13,060 nt of DNA, taken from NCBI GenBank assembly GCA_031279925.1, contig JAITHQ010000017.1, positions 1 through 13,060 of the forward strand, read 5' to 3'. Source of the DNA: Treponema sp. (GTDB taxonomy: Bacteria > Spirochaetota > Spirochaetia > Treponematales > Breznakiellaceae). The notes beneath the pieces were generated by a model. It saw only the letters and a program-made list of their open reading frames with translations, ran no database searches and was not told the DNA's origin. Both the position numbers and the translations under genes were made by a program. Below are positions 1 through 8,156 of this stretch, in pieces; within the stretch, counting starts at the first letter, position 1, and the number at the start of each line of letters is the position of its first letter.

Positions 1-17
1 AATTGAGAGAGGAAAAA

Positions 18-86
18 TCCACGGATTTTCACGGATTAGAAGGGTTTTGGTACCGAAAATCCGCGTTAATCCGTGTAATCCGTGGA
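18..86. repeat. 69-bp imperfect inverted repeat
   Basis: The left arm begins TCCACGG at 18 and the right arm ends CCGTGGA at 86. The structure is centred on the palindrome GGTACC at 49-54. Each arm is itself built from a repeated ACGGATT unit (two in the left arm, about three related units in the right arm). It lies downstream of the minus-strand peptidase gene, so the fold could end or protect that transcript, but there is no clean T-run after it. The repeated-unit make-up resembles dispersed intergenic repeats more than a classical terminator. The dispersal is inference, because only one copy is in the window. Confidence 0.6.
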
Positions 87-121
87 CTGTGTTTAAAAGA
101 CCTGATTTAATCAGCGCTTCC

Positions 122-1018
122 CTAACGGAGGTTTGAAAGGGGCATCCCGCTCAGTATCAAAATTTCAGGCCGGTACTCAAAGTGCATGGTGTCGAAAAAG
201 AGCCACTTGCCGCCCCAGATGAAGCCGTATGATTCAAAGGCTTTGACCACTGCCGCCGGAGGATGAAAACGCTGGCTGTACGAAACGGCCCACCATTCCG
301 GTTTCTTGCGGGCGGCCCAAAGCCAATAGGTCTCCCTGCCCCCCAGGGATTTGGGAAGGATATCAACGGCCGCGCCGTAGGCATGAAAACTTCTGCTTTG
401 GGTATCGGCTATACTTCGCCAGTTCCAGCCATCCAGGGTACTGATGCCGTTTACCCATGCGCGCACTGCCGGATCGCGCCGCGCTTCCCCAAGGATACGT
501 TCTTCCACCAGGGCAAGTTCTTCCAGAATCGAATAATGAACCATTACCGAAGAACCTAAAAACCGCAGGGATTTTACCCGCGCATACGATTCATCCCGGC
601 TGCCGGCGCGCCAAAGATCATCGTAAAAATGCTGGGACCGTTTTGGCGGATTGCGGTTGCGGTTGTTTGCCATGCCGCGAAAACGCTCGGCCTCTTCGGG
701 TGAAGGTTCTTTCCAGGCGGGTAGTTCGGCAAGGTAATTATAAAAGGGCTGGGGATCATATTCCGGGGCCTTGCCCCGCAAATGTTCAGGCAGCAATCTG
801 CCCCCGGCATAGTAGTACCACCTGTCCCGCAGGGGAACCGCCCAGTCCCCGCCGCGAAATTCAGCCTGCCCAATGCAGCCGGGGTAGGCTGCGGCCAGGG
901 CTTTCATTACCTGTTCCGCCCGCTGAAGCGAATTTCGATCTTCCTGAGCGAAACTAATGGCACAGGCCGCAAAAAACAGCAGTCCGGCAAGCAGTTCAAT
1001 TTTTTTGGGTTTCAGCAT
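122..1018 (-). CDS. Secreted M15-type zinc peptidase (D-Ala-D-Ala carboxypeptidase-like)
   Basis: Probable peptidoglycan peptidase exported to the periplasm. From the ATG at 1018 it is 298 residues. It opens with a basic tip (MLKPKK), a hydrophobic stretch and an Ala-rich end near SFAQE, a typical cleavable signal peptide. The C-terminal third carries the M15 zinc-site pattern: FHAYGAAVDI, where His and Asp are separated by six residues (about residues 212 and 219), then DTMHFEY with Asp and His (about 276 and 279). In M15 enzymes the two His and the first Asp bind zinc and the later acidic residue is the catalytic base. All are present, so it should be active. The central part (about 30-190) is not recognisable to me. 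A TTG at 1030 would add four residues (MHCT), but the ATG gives a better signal peptide. No strong Shine-Dalgarno precedes either start. It is divergent from the lolA-like operon and shares its upstream region. The substrate (D-Ala-D-Ala or another peptide cross-link) cannot be fixed from sequence. Confidence 0.85.
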   Translation of the reverse strand: MLKPKKIELLAGLLFFAACAISFAQEDRNSLQRAEQVMKALAAAYPGCIGQAEFRGGDWAVPLRDRWYYYAGGRLLPEHLRGKAPEYDPQPFYNYLAELPAWKEPSPEEAERFRGMANNRNRNPPKRSQHFYDDLWRAGSRDESYARVKSLRFLGSSVMVHYSILEELALVEERILGEARRDPAVRAWVNGISTLDGWNWRSIADTQSRSFHAYGAAVDILPKSLGGRETYWLWAARKKPEWWAVSYSQRFHPPAAVVKAFESYGFIWGGKWLFFDTMHFEYRPEILILSGMPLSNLR

Positions 1019-1048
1019 GGTGCAATGCAAACAGTGTATGTCAGGGGA

Positions 1049-1077
1049 TTGTATACTTCAAGTACTTTGAGTATACT
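1049..1077 (+). promoter_or_regulatory. Candidate promoter of the lolA-rodZ-rimO operon
   Basis: TTGTAT at 1049-1054 and TATACT at 1072-1077 are separated by 17 bp. The -10 is a close match to consensus and the -35 is weak (3 of 6). Transcription would begin near 1084 and leave a leader of about 60 nt before the ATG at 1145. Both boxes fall in the 26-bp dyad, so a protein bound there would block the promoter. Inferred from pattern only. Confidence 0.4.
1051..1076. promoter_or_regulatory. 26-bp near-perfect palindrome, possible operator
   Basis: The outer arms are GTATACT and AGTATAC, and the centre AAGTACTT (1060-1067) is itself palindromic. The two 13-bp halves match at 11 of 13 positions. 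It lies in the only divergent intergenic region of the window and overlaps the candidate -10 and -35 of the rightward operon. That is where a dimeric repressor would control both directions. No regulator gene is adjacent, so the binding protein is unknown. Confidence 0.5.
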
Positions 1078-1144
1078 ATCGATGTTTGAATCGGCTGCAA
1101 AACCGCTTGGATTTGCAACTTTCTTGTTAAAAAAAGGATTTTCC

Positions 1145-1831
1145 ATGAGATCATGGTTTGTAATATTCAGTTTTTTGGTTTTCAGCGTTTTCCCGGCGCA
1201 GGCCCAGGAGATCATCACCGCAGACCGGTACATGGAGATGGTATCAGAGCGTTATGGCGCCATAAGGGATTACGAGGCGCATATAGTTATCCGTTCCGGC
1301 AGCAGCGAAATGACCGGGAATGTAAGCCACCTTTCGCCTTCGTTTCTGCGGATAGATTTTACAAGGCCGGCGGATCAGGTGATTGTTTTCAACGGCGAAC
1401 TGTTGACGGTCTATTTGCCCGAATACCGCGCAGTGCTGAATCAGAATATCACCCAAAGCCGAAGGCCGGCTTCTTCCGGCGCTTCAATGGCCAGCGCCCA
1501 GGGTTTAAGCCTGCTTCGGCGCAACTATGTTTCTTCTTTTGTTACCGGCCCGGATCCCCTGCCGCTGGACGCCAATTCACAGGAAAAAGTGGTAAAGCTC
1601 CGCCTTGCCCGGCGATCCATATCAGAAGGATTTCGGGAGATTATTTTGAGTGTTAATCCAGAAACAAAACTAATCCGCCGCATCGAAGGCAGGACTATTG
1701 CGGATGGGCAGGTGCAGTTTGATTTTTCGAATATCAGGCTTAATCAGGGAATACCCGAACAGCGTTTTATTTACGATTCCCCGGCGTCGGCCAATGTGTA
1801 CAATAATTTTCTGTTTCGGGATGCCGATTAG
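1145..1831 (+). CDS. lolA: LolA-like outer-membrane lipoprotein carrier
   Basis: Probable periplasmic chaperone of 228 residues that carries lipoproteins from the inner membrane to the outer membrane. The start ATG at 1145 has AAGGA six bases upstream (1134-1138). The first 20 residues form a signal peptide ending in PAQA, with cleavage before QEIITADRYM. The mature protein has the LolA-type β-rich layout: a helix with the YMEMVSERYGAIRDYEA pattern, then strands with the early phrase LRIDFTRPADQVIVFNGE, as in LolA-fold proteins that shield acyl chains in a half-open barrel. The C-terminal part (IILSVNPETKLIRRIEG, then FDFSNIRLNQGIPEQRFIY) also fits the family. It is the first gene of a tight operon; the next start is 17 bp after its stop. 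The in-frame reading upstream of 1145 crosses the promoter region and is not coding. A broader LolA-superfamily role is possible, since spirochaetes carry divergent members. Confidence 0.8.
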   Translation: MRSWFVIFSFLVFSVFPAQAQEIITADRYMEMVSERYGAIRDYEAHIVIRSGSSEMTGNVSHLSPSFLRIDFTRPADQVIVFNGELLTVYLPEYRAVLNQNITQSRRPASSGASMASAQGLSLLRRNYVSSFVTGPDPLPLDANSQEKVVKLRLARRSISEGFREIILSVNPETKLIRRIEGRTIADGQVQFDFSNIRLNQGIPEQRFIYDSPASANVYNNFLFRDAD

Positions 1832-1836
1832 GGTGT

Positions 1837-1842
1837 GGGAGG
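1837..1842 (+). promoter_or_regulatory. Ribosome binding site deciding the GTG start of rodZ
   Basis: GGGAGG lies six bases before the GTG at 1849, in the 17-bp gap after the lolA-like stop. It fixes a GTG start for the helix-turn-helix gene. Confidence 0.75.
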
Positions 1843-1848
1843 CAAATA

Positions 1849-2943
1849 GTGGAATCTCTGGGTGAAAAACTTCGGCTCGCCCGTGAAGAAAAAAATGCGG
1901 GTTTTGAACAGGTTGGCAGGGAAACAAATATTGCCATCCGCTATCTTGAAGCCCTGGAACTTGAAGATTTCTCCGTTTTTCCCGGAGAGGCCTATATTAT
2001 CGGTTTTCTTAGAAATTATGGCGCATATCTTGATCTTGACATCCAGGAGCTGCTTTCTCTGTACCGGGCAATTAAAATTCAGGAACAGCCGGTTCCGGTT
2101 GAGCAGCTTTTAAAGGGCCCTTCGCGGTTTCCCAAAATAGCAATAACCATTGCGCTTGTCATAGTTCTTCTTGGCGCGGCGGCGGCTGGAGCGCTGTTTT
2201 TCCTGAACCGGCCCAAAAGCGCCAAACCGGCTGTTCCCGCCGGCAGAAGCCCGGTGGAACATACAATGAGCGGCGATACCTTTGAGCGCCGTTTTTACAA
2301 GGGAGATTCTATACTTGTGCCGATTGGACCGGACCATTATAAACTGGAACTGGTGAATCTGGGCGAGACGGTAACCGTCCGTACTCCAGGCGGGCCGGTA
2401 ATTCTTGAGTTGAGTCAGGAAGCGAATGTTGATCTTGATAACGATGGTATTATGGACCTTCGTATGGTTGTCGCCGATTTTGCAAAAAACAACGCTGATA
2501 TGGGGGTTCTGCTCCATTTTAATTTGAATAATGTTCCGGTTGCGCCGCAGGCGGCTGCGGAAATTGCGCCGGTTGAACCTATCAGCGCGGCAGGGCTGTC
2601 TGCGGCAACGGTGATATTTTCTCCGTCTCTGAGCGCCTATCCGTTTACCCTGCAATCCAGTTTTCAAAGTTATTGTATGTTTCGCTGGGAGATTGACAGG
2701 CGGGACCGGAACGAGCGGTATTTTCAGCGTTCCGATGAGCTCAATATCCAGGCGCAGAACGGCGTCCGCATTTGGGCCTCCAATGCACAGGCGGCAAAAT
2801 TCCAGGTTATCGGCGGGGGAAGAACCGTTCCAATTGAGCTGGGCGGCGCCGGTGAAGTGGTAGTAGCGGATATCCGGTGGGTGCGGGATGACGATAACCG
2901 CTACCGCCTGGTGTTTAGCCGGCTTGAAACCGGTAATTCCTAA
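1849..2943 (+). CDS. rodZ: RodZ-like helix-turn-helix membrane protein
   Basis: A 364-residue single-pass inner-membrane protein of the RodZ type, which links the MreB cytoskeleton to the cell-wall elongation machinery. Residues 1-72 form the cytoplasmic helix-turn-helix domain: LGEKLRLAREEKNAGFEQVG, then TNIAIRYLEALELEDFSVFP, then the GEAYIIGFLRNYG signature. Residues about 96-119 are one membrane helix, rich in Ala, Leu, Ile and Val. The rest is periplasmic. The last 90 residues (about 275-345: CMFRWEIDRRDRNERYFQRS to GGAGEVVVADIRW) match the β-rich C-terminal domain of RodZ (DUF4115). Residues 140-260 form an extra region I do not recognise, with a DLDNDGIMDL stretch that resembles an acidic calcium-loop motif. 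The start is GTG with GGGAGG upstream. It lies 17 bp after the lolA-like gene and 9 bp before rimO, so it is co-transcribed. Despite the helix-turn-helix fold, this family acts on MreB and need not bind DNA. Confidence 0.85.
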   Translation: MESLGEKLRLAREEKNAGFEQVGRETNIAIRYLEALELEDFSVFPGEAYIIGFLRNYGAYLDLDIQELLSLYRAIKIQEQPVPVEQLLKGPSRFPKIAITIALVIVLLGAAAAGALFFLNRPKSAKPAVPAGRSPVEHTMSGDTFERRFYKGDSILVPIGPDHYKLELVNLGETVTVRTPGGPVILELSQEANVDLDNDGIMDLRMVVADFAKNNADMGVLLHFNLNNVPVAPQAAAEIAPVEPISAAGLSAATVIFSPSLSAYPFTLQSSFQSYCMFRWEIDRRDRNERYFQRSDELNIQAQNGVRIWASNAQAAKFQVIGGGRTVPIELGGAGEVVVADIRWVRDDDNRYRLVFSRLETGNS

Positions 2944-2952
2944 GACACGTCA

Positions 2953-4293
2953 TTGCGTTATTTTCTTGATCCTTTTGGCTGCGTAAAAAATCAGGTAGAC
3001 GCCGAAAATATGATGGCCCTCCTTAACAATGCAGGATGGGCCGCTGTAGAAGCCGCCGCAGACGCCGATCTTATAATCGTTAACTCCTGCGGCTTTATCG
3101 AAAGCGCCAAGCAGGAATCGATTAACGCGGTTCTGGGCTGGCGAAAACTCTACCCCGAAAAAAAAATTCTTTTGGCAGGCTGCCTTGCCCAACGGTATGC
3201 GAAAGAACTCGCCGCACTGCTGCCGGAAGCGGATGGTTTTTGGGGGAACAGCGATATTGCAGGCATTGTCCATTTAGCGTCCCGCGCCGCCGGTTTTAAG
3301 CCGAAGGCGGCGGAAAAACCGCAAACGGCGTCCGCCGCCTCTTTACGGCCCCTGCTTTCCCTGCCCGGCTCGGCCTATGTAAAGATCAGCGAAGGATGCG
3401 GCAACCGCTGTACTTTTTGCGCGATACCCCTTATTCGAGGCGATCTGCGCTGCCGTACCGTGCCGGATATTCTGGAAGAATGCAGGGGGCTTCTGGATCG
3501 GGGCATAAAGGAACTGTGCATTATCGGGCAGGATATTGGTTCGTACCGATCAGAGGGAGCAGGACTGCCGGAATTGCTGGAAGCAGTTTCGCTGCTAAAA
3601 GGAAATTTCTGGGTGCGGCTGCTTTATATTCATCCAGACCATTTTCCCCTGCCGGTTCTGGATATTATGGAACGGGATTCCCGCTTTCTTCCCTATTTTG
3701 ATCTTCCCTTTCAACATGCCTCGCCTGGTATTCTTTCGGCAATGAACCGGCATGGTACGGCAGAATCCTACCTTGCGTTAGTCGAAACTATACGCCGCCG
3801 CCTTCCCGGCGCTGTTATTCGATCCACTTTCCTTGCAGGCTTTCCCGGCGAAACCAAAGAAGACTTTACCGCACTGTTGAATTTCCAGGAGCAGCTGCAG
3901 GCGGACTGGCTTGGCTGCTTTGCCTATTCCCGCGAAGAGGATACGCCTGCCTGCTCTATGAAGGGGCAGGTATCAAAAAAAACCGCAGCCGGACGCAAAC
4001 GAATTGTCGAGGACAGGCAGATACCGATCACGGAAAAAAGAATGGACCGCTTTGCAGGGCAAACCCTTGAAGTGTTAATAGAAGAACAATTTGAAGCCGC
4101 CGAAGGGGAAGCAAAGACTGAAGGCGGCGAAAACATTTGGCTTGGCAGGCTCTATTGTCATGCGCCAGAGGTAGACGGCACAGCGGTAATAACAGCCGGT
4201 AATGATGCAAAGTTAAAAACAGGGGCTATTGTTTTCTGCAAAGCAATAGCCCGCCGGGGCTTTGACATCGAAGTCCGGATCAGGGGGAAATAG
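2953..4293 (+). CDS. rimO: RimO, ribosomal protein S12 methylthiotransferase
   Basis: A radical-SAM enzyme (446 residues) that adds a methylthio group to a conserved aspartate of ribosomal protein S12. The N-terminal methylthiotransferase domain (1-135) has three cluster-binding cysteines: Cys10 in DPFGCVKNQVDAE, Cys46 in IIVNSCGF and Cys77 in LLAGCLAQ. The GC-x-KN form is typical of RimO, whereas MiaB usually has GCQMN. The radical-SAM domain (about 140-370) has the SAM cluster motif CGNRCTFC (Cys149, Cys153, Cys156). A TRAM domain follows from about 375. Length is close to the usual 440. The start is TTG at 2953. An in-frame stop (the rodZ TAA) lies nine bases upstream and the next Met (residues 20-21) would remove Cys10, so TTG is the only start that keeps the cluster. 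I see no good Shine-Dalgarno, so it may rely on coupling to rodZ. Its last 14 bp overlap the convergent addA end. Confidence 0.93.
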   Translation: MRYFLDPFGCVKNQVDAENMMALLNNAGWAAVEAAADADLIIVNSCGFIESAKQESINAVLGWRKLYPEKKILLAGCLAQRYAKELAALLPEADGFWGNSDIAGIVHLASRAAGFKPKAAEKPQTASAASLRPLLSLPGSAYVKISEGCGNRCTFCAIPLIRGDLRCRTVPDILEECRGLLDRGIKELCIIGQDIGSYRSEGAGLPELLEAVSLLKGNFWVRLLYIHPDHFPLPVLDIMERDSRFLPYFDLPFQHASPGILSAMNRHGTAESYLALVETIRRRLPGAVIRSTFLAGFPGETKEDFTALLNFQEQLQADWLGCFAYSREEDTPACSMKGQVSKKTAAGRKRIVEDRQIPITEKRMDRFAGQTLEVLIEEQFEAAEGEAKTEGGENIWLGRLYCHAPEVDGTAVITAGNDAKLKTGAIVFCKAIARRGFDIEVRIRGK

Positions 4294-7200
4294 CGCGCTC
4301 TATGTTAAAGTTTTTAACCCTTTCGGTCATTTCAACGGCGTGGCCTGAACGCAGATAATACAGCCATATCCGGCATTTCTTGTTTGAAGACGCCACAAAA
4401 AGATCGGAAACCGCCCGGAAATAACAGGCCATCTGGGCGACATGGCCTGAAGGAGTTTCTTTGCTGTCGGTTTTAAAGTCAACCACATGGATCGCCTGAT
4501 CATCCTCAAAAAGCAGGTCCACAGCCCCGCTGATCAAAGATTCCTTTCCCAAAACATCGTATATCAGGCTTTTGAAGGGAAATTCACTTTTTCTCGTTTG
4601 AGCGCATTGAGCGATCCTTCCCAGCGGCGAGCAAATAAAACGCTCGGCGATTTTCTTTCCGGCGTCAAGAAAGGCATCGGCTTCTTTTGGGCTTAAAAAA
4701 CCGGCAAGTTTTGGCGGGATTACCGCTTCTTTGCCGTTAAGCAGGGCTTCCGCGCAGACATGGGCTATGGTTCCAAAGCCGCCGGAATTGAATTTTTCTC
4801 CATCGCTCCCGTTTTTCAGGGCATATCGCTCAAGCATGGCGTCAACTTTGTCAAATATATCGCCGGCGCCATCGCCAGAATATTCTTTGCTGATAATAAA
4901 GCGGCCTGGAAGAATTCGAGCCATACTAGAGGGGGGGGCAGATTCTTTTTCCTCCTGTATTTCATTGCTGTTTTCTTCCACAGCATTGACGGCTTGCTGC
5001 AAAGAACTCGGCGTTAGATGCTTGTCCCGCAGGCGGGGCGTTTCGATAATATCCGCAGCATGATAAAACGGCTCTATTTTTTCAAGGAAAATATTTAATC
5101 CTTTTTGATCGTTTGAAAGGGCCGAAGAGCGTTTTTCGGATTCTTTTATATACTCTTCGGTATAGCGGGGGATTTCTTCTATTTCAAAAAAAACAGGTTC
5201 CGCTCCAGGGCCGCAAGGGGAGGAACCTTGTCCGGCCTGTGCATCGCCGCCTTCTGACGGCGGAATACGGGCGGCAAAGGCGGGAAGGCAAAGCCCAAAA
5301 AAGGTATCATCGTCCAGTATGGCATCGCCTGAGATTCCGTTTTTTTCTTCGCTCTTTTCAAGGCGTTCTTGAATATAATGCTTAAGGCGCAGGGAAAAAC
5401 CGCCTGGGGTCAACTGTGTTGCAGGGGCAAGGGCATCTTGGGGGGAACAGCTGGCATCCCTGCCGACTCCAAGGCAGCCGGTAAGGTACAGTTCCTTTTC
5501 GGCGCGGGTCATGCCAACGTACAGCAGCCGGCGCAGTTCTGCGGTTCTTTTGCTTTTTTCAAAGGAAAGGGAACGTTCCCAAAAAAAATTACGCTTAATG
5601 CCGGCAATCGCGGAACATTGCGCCGGAAGGGGCAGGTTAAGCGTAATGCCTGCATCTTCGGTGTTGAACACATCGCTGCCTCCGCTGCGCTGGCTGTACT
5701 TGTCACAACAGCAAAGAAACACCACCGGGAATTCAAGTCCCTTGCTTTTGTGAACCGTTAGCAGGCGTACCGCGCTGGGCCGCTCCAAAGGTATCTCTAT
5801 ATCGCTTAACCTTTCACCTGAGATGCGTAAATCCTGAATGAAATCGGTAAACGCGGCAAGCCCCTGGTTTTCCTCGTCCGCACGGGCGGCAAGATGAAAC
5901 AAATAATCGTAAAGCTCGCGGTAAACGGCGGTTTGGGGATTCCATTCGGTTTCGTAGCGGTAGCCCTGATTGTACCACAACTCGCTGACCAGAGAGCTTA
6001 CGCTTGCCCTGCAGGTATTATCGCATATTTTTTTATAAACAGCCTGTCCATGTTTATATTTAAGTGTATCCTCTTCGCAAAGCAGGGAAAGCGGCTTTTC
6101 GTCAAAAGGTTCAGGCGATTCATCTCCGTTTAAAACAGTAAAGCAGGCCGCAAGCCCCTGCAGGGAAAGCCCCGCAAAAGGGGATCTAAGCATTTCCGCA
6201 TACGCCGCCCTGTCCATAGGATAGGCAGCAAGCCGAAGAACCGACATTATATCGTTTACCGGGCCTCCAAAAAAGAATCCGTTAAGGTCTTCGCTGGCAT
6301 AGGGAATATTAAGCAGGCGAAGGTGCTTTTCAAAAAGATGCTGCGAACTGCGGGCGCGAAACAGAATCGCTATATCATCGGGCCGGTACTTTGCTTCGCC
6401 TGATTCATTTTTTTCGTTCAGCATTTGTTGGATTCGCTCGGCTACAAAACGGGCTTCATTTTCCACCGGCGTCAAACGGTCTGTTTCTTCGGTTAATGTA
6501 TCGGGGGCGTCCTTTTTATCAAAAATGCAGAGTGTAAGTTTCCCCGGCTCTGTCCTGCCGGCCCGCAAGGGCGTGTATGATGCTTCGTGAAGCGGAAGGG
6601 AAGGAGTGTTAGCCGCAAAAACCGAAGGGTTTTCCGCAAGCGGTAATTTTCCTTCGCTGTCAAATTTGCTGCCGCCAAATACCGCGTTAAAAGCGCCTAT
6701 CAAAAGCGGCGCTGAACGGTAATTGATTGTAAGGGGAAGGTCTCTGCTCTGCAGCTCGTCCCGAAGTTTACGGAATACCGATACGTCAGCGTGCCGGAAG
6801 CGGTAGATGGACTGTTTTTCATCGCCGACAAAGAACAGTTTTCCTTCGGAAATATCCGCAGCGCGGGGGATGCCTTTACTCATAAGTCCGTCTTTTTCTG
6901 CCAGCAGAAACAACAGCTCTTTTTGCAGTTCGTTATTGTCCTGAAACTCATCGATCATTATCGCTTTAAAAGTTTCCTTTTCGCTTTGCCTTATATCCTG
7001 CTGTTCCAAAAGTATTGTTCTGGCAAGGCGGGCCACGTCGTTAAATGTCAGAACGCCCTCCGAGCGTTTTTTGTCCAGATACCGCCGCTGCAAACCGGAT
7101 AGCAGCGACATAAGGGAAAGGAGCAAGCCGGCCTGCATGCAAAACACCGCAAGTGACGAAAAGCCGCCAAAGATTTCACGAAGTCCATGAATCTGTTCTT

Positions 7201-8116
7201 TGGCGGGGTTGCCAGTTTTTTTTCCTTTTCGCAGGTTAAGGCCGTTCAAAGCGGCCATAAACGCAAGCAGTTTTACGATGGAAGCCTGCAGCGGATGGGC
7301 CTCTGATTGAACAACTACGGAATCAGGCGGCAGGGCCTGTAAAAAATCAAAAAAGTTTTTTATTTCCCCTTCGCCGGGAAACACAATGCCGCCTGCTTTG
7401 TACCGTTTCATAAGGGGAGCAAGGTCCGGCAGAAGGGATTCATCCTGAAAAATAACGCCGGCCAGGTTGTCCAGTTGTTTTTCAATAGCGGTTCGCTGTT
7501 TTTTCCATTCCTCGCAAATAATCGCAAACTGTTTCTTTACATCCTGTTCCAGACAGGGCGGCGCGTCAATATTGCAGTAATTGAAAAGCATTGCGGCGAA
7601 AATATCATGCGCTATCGAAGCCGGACTTTTTTGAGGATATAAGCGTTCAATAGCCGGGTGATGGCGGTTGGCAATCAAGAAAGGAAGGGATTCTTCTGTG
7701 GCAAGTTCCCATGACCGTATCTCGTCAATAACAAAACGGGGGCTGATGCCGTAACGGGAAGTGGACTGTTTAACCAGCGATGCGCTGTATGAATCCAGCG
7801 TTTGGATTCTTGCATTGATAAAATCGCCAATGGCCCGGCGCGCACGGTCTCCCCTTACGCCCCCGTCGTTTTCAGCAATTTCGCCTAACAGCGAGTGGAT
7901 ACGCTGATACATTTGGGCGGCGGCTTTTTTGGTAAAGGTAAGGGTAAGTATCTCGTTAACACGGCAGTCTTTTTCCGTAACAAGCCAGGCAAAACGGCTT
8001 GCAAGAACCATGGTCTTTCCCGACCCCGCGCCGGCTGCGACTACCGCGTTTTCCGTACAATAGGCCGCCGCCTGCTGTTCCCCGTTGAGTTCTGGGCATT
8101 TTTTTTTGAGCTCCAT
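4280..8116 (-). CDS. addA: AddA, helicase-nuclease subunit of AddAB
   Basis: A 1278-residue cytoplasmic ATP-driven 3'-5' helicase with a C-terminal nuclease. Together with AddB it resects double-strand breaks for recombination. SF1A helicase motifs, counted from the ATG at 8116: Walker A AAGAGSGKT (about 27-35), motif Ia LTLTFTKKAAA, Walker B DEFQD (389-393), VGDEKQSIYRFRHAD (motif III), NYRSAP (IV), VHKSKGLEF (about 788-796, V) and GMTRAE (868-873, VI). After a poorly conserved linker the RecB-type nuclease has His1119 (FGTIAH), Asp1200 (SGAVDLL), Asp1213 and Lys1215 (VVDFKTD), then Gln1228 and Tyr1232. All catalytic residues are present. A TTG at 8137 would add seven residues, but the ATG at 8116 is preceded by GAGGGGG at eight bases and is preferred. 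addB lies 219 bp upstream, separated by a mobile element. Codons 4-6 are an A9 run, and the linker contains a C8 tract (4931-4938). Confidence 0.95.
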   Translation of the reverse strand: MELKKKCPELNGEQQAAAYCTENAVVAAGAGSGKTMVLASRFAWLVTEKDCRVNEILTLTFTKKAAAQMYQRIHSLLGEIAENDGGVRGDRARRAIGDFINARIQTLDSYSASLVKQSTSRYGISPRFVIDEIRSWELATEESLPFLIANRHHPAIERLYPQKSPASIAHDIFAAMLFNYCNIDAPPCLEQDVKKQFAIICEEWKKQRTAIEKQLDNLAGVIFQDESLLPDLAPLMKRYKAGGIVFPGEGEIKNFFDFLQALPPDSVVVQSEAHPLQASIVKLLAFMAALNGLNLRKGKKTGNPAKEQIHGLREIFGGFSSLAVFCMQAGLLLSLMSLLSGLQRRYLDKKRSEGVLTFNDVARLARTILLEQQDIRQSEKETFKAIMIDEFQDNNELQKELLFLLAEKDGLMSKGIPRAADISEGKLFFVGDEKQSIYRFRHADVSVFRKLRDELQSRDLPLTINYRSAPLLIGAFNAVFGGSKFDSEGKLPLAENPSVFAANTPSLPLHEASYTPLRAGRTEPGKLTLCIFDKKDAPDTLTEETDRLTPVENEARFVAERIQQMLNEKNESGEAKYRPDDIAILFRARSSQHLFEKHLRLLNIPYASEDLNGFFFGGPVNDIMSVLRLAAYPMDRAAYAEMLRSPFAGLSLQGLAACFTVLNGDESPEPFDEKPLSLLCEEDTLKYKHGQAVYKKICDNTCRASVSSLVSELWYNQGYRYETEWNPQTAVYRELYDYLFHLAARADEENQGLAAFTDFIQDLRISGERLSDIEIPLERPSAVRLLTVHKSKGLEFPVVFLCCCDKYSQRSGGSDVFNTEDAGITLNLPLPAQCSAIAGIKRNFFWERSLSFEKSKRTAELRRLLYVGMTRAEKELYLTGCLGVGRDASCSPQDALAPATQLTPGGFSLRLKHYIQERLEKSEEKNGISGDAILDDDTFFGLCLPAFAARIPPSEGGDAQAGQGSSPCGPGAEPVFFEIEEIPRYTEEYIKESEKRSSALSNDQKGLNIFLEKIEPFYHAADIIETPRLRDKHLTPSSLQQAVNAVEENSNEIQEEKESAPPSSMARILPGRFIISKEYSGDGAGDIFDKVDAMLERYALKNGSDGEKFNSGGFGTIAHVCAEALLNGKEAVIPPKLAGFLSPKEADAFLDAGKKIAERFICSPLGRIAQCAQTRKSEFPFKSLIYDVLGKESLISGAVDLLFEDDQAIHVVDFKTDSKETPSGHVAQMACYFRAVSDLFVASSNKKCRIWLYYLRSGHAVEMTERVKNFNIERAISP

Positions 8117-8156
8117 CGTTGTTCCCCCTCGATGCAAAAATATATTTGTGCTGATA

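Noticed and set aside
102..114. CTGATTTAATCAG palindrome as terminator of the peptidase gene
   Set aside because: The loop is too small and no clear T-run follows on the minus strand.
782..1144. Upstream in-frame extension of the lolA-like gene
   Set aside because: It runs through the promoter and antisense to the peptidase. The ATG at 1145 has a good ribosome binding site and a signal peptide.
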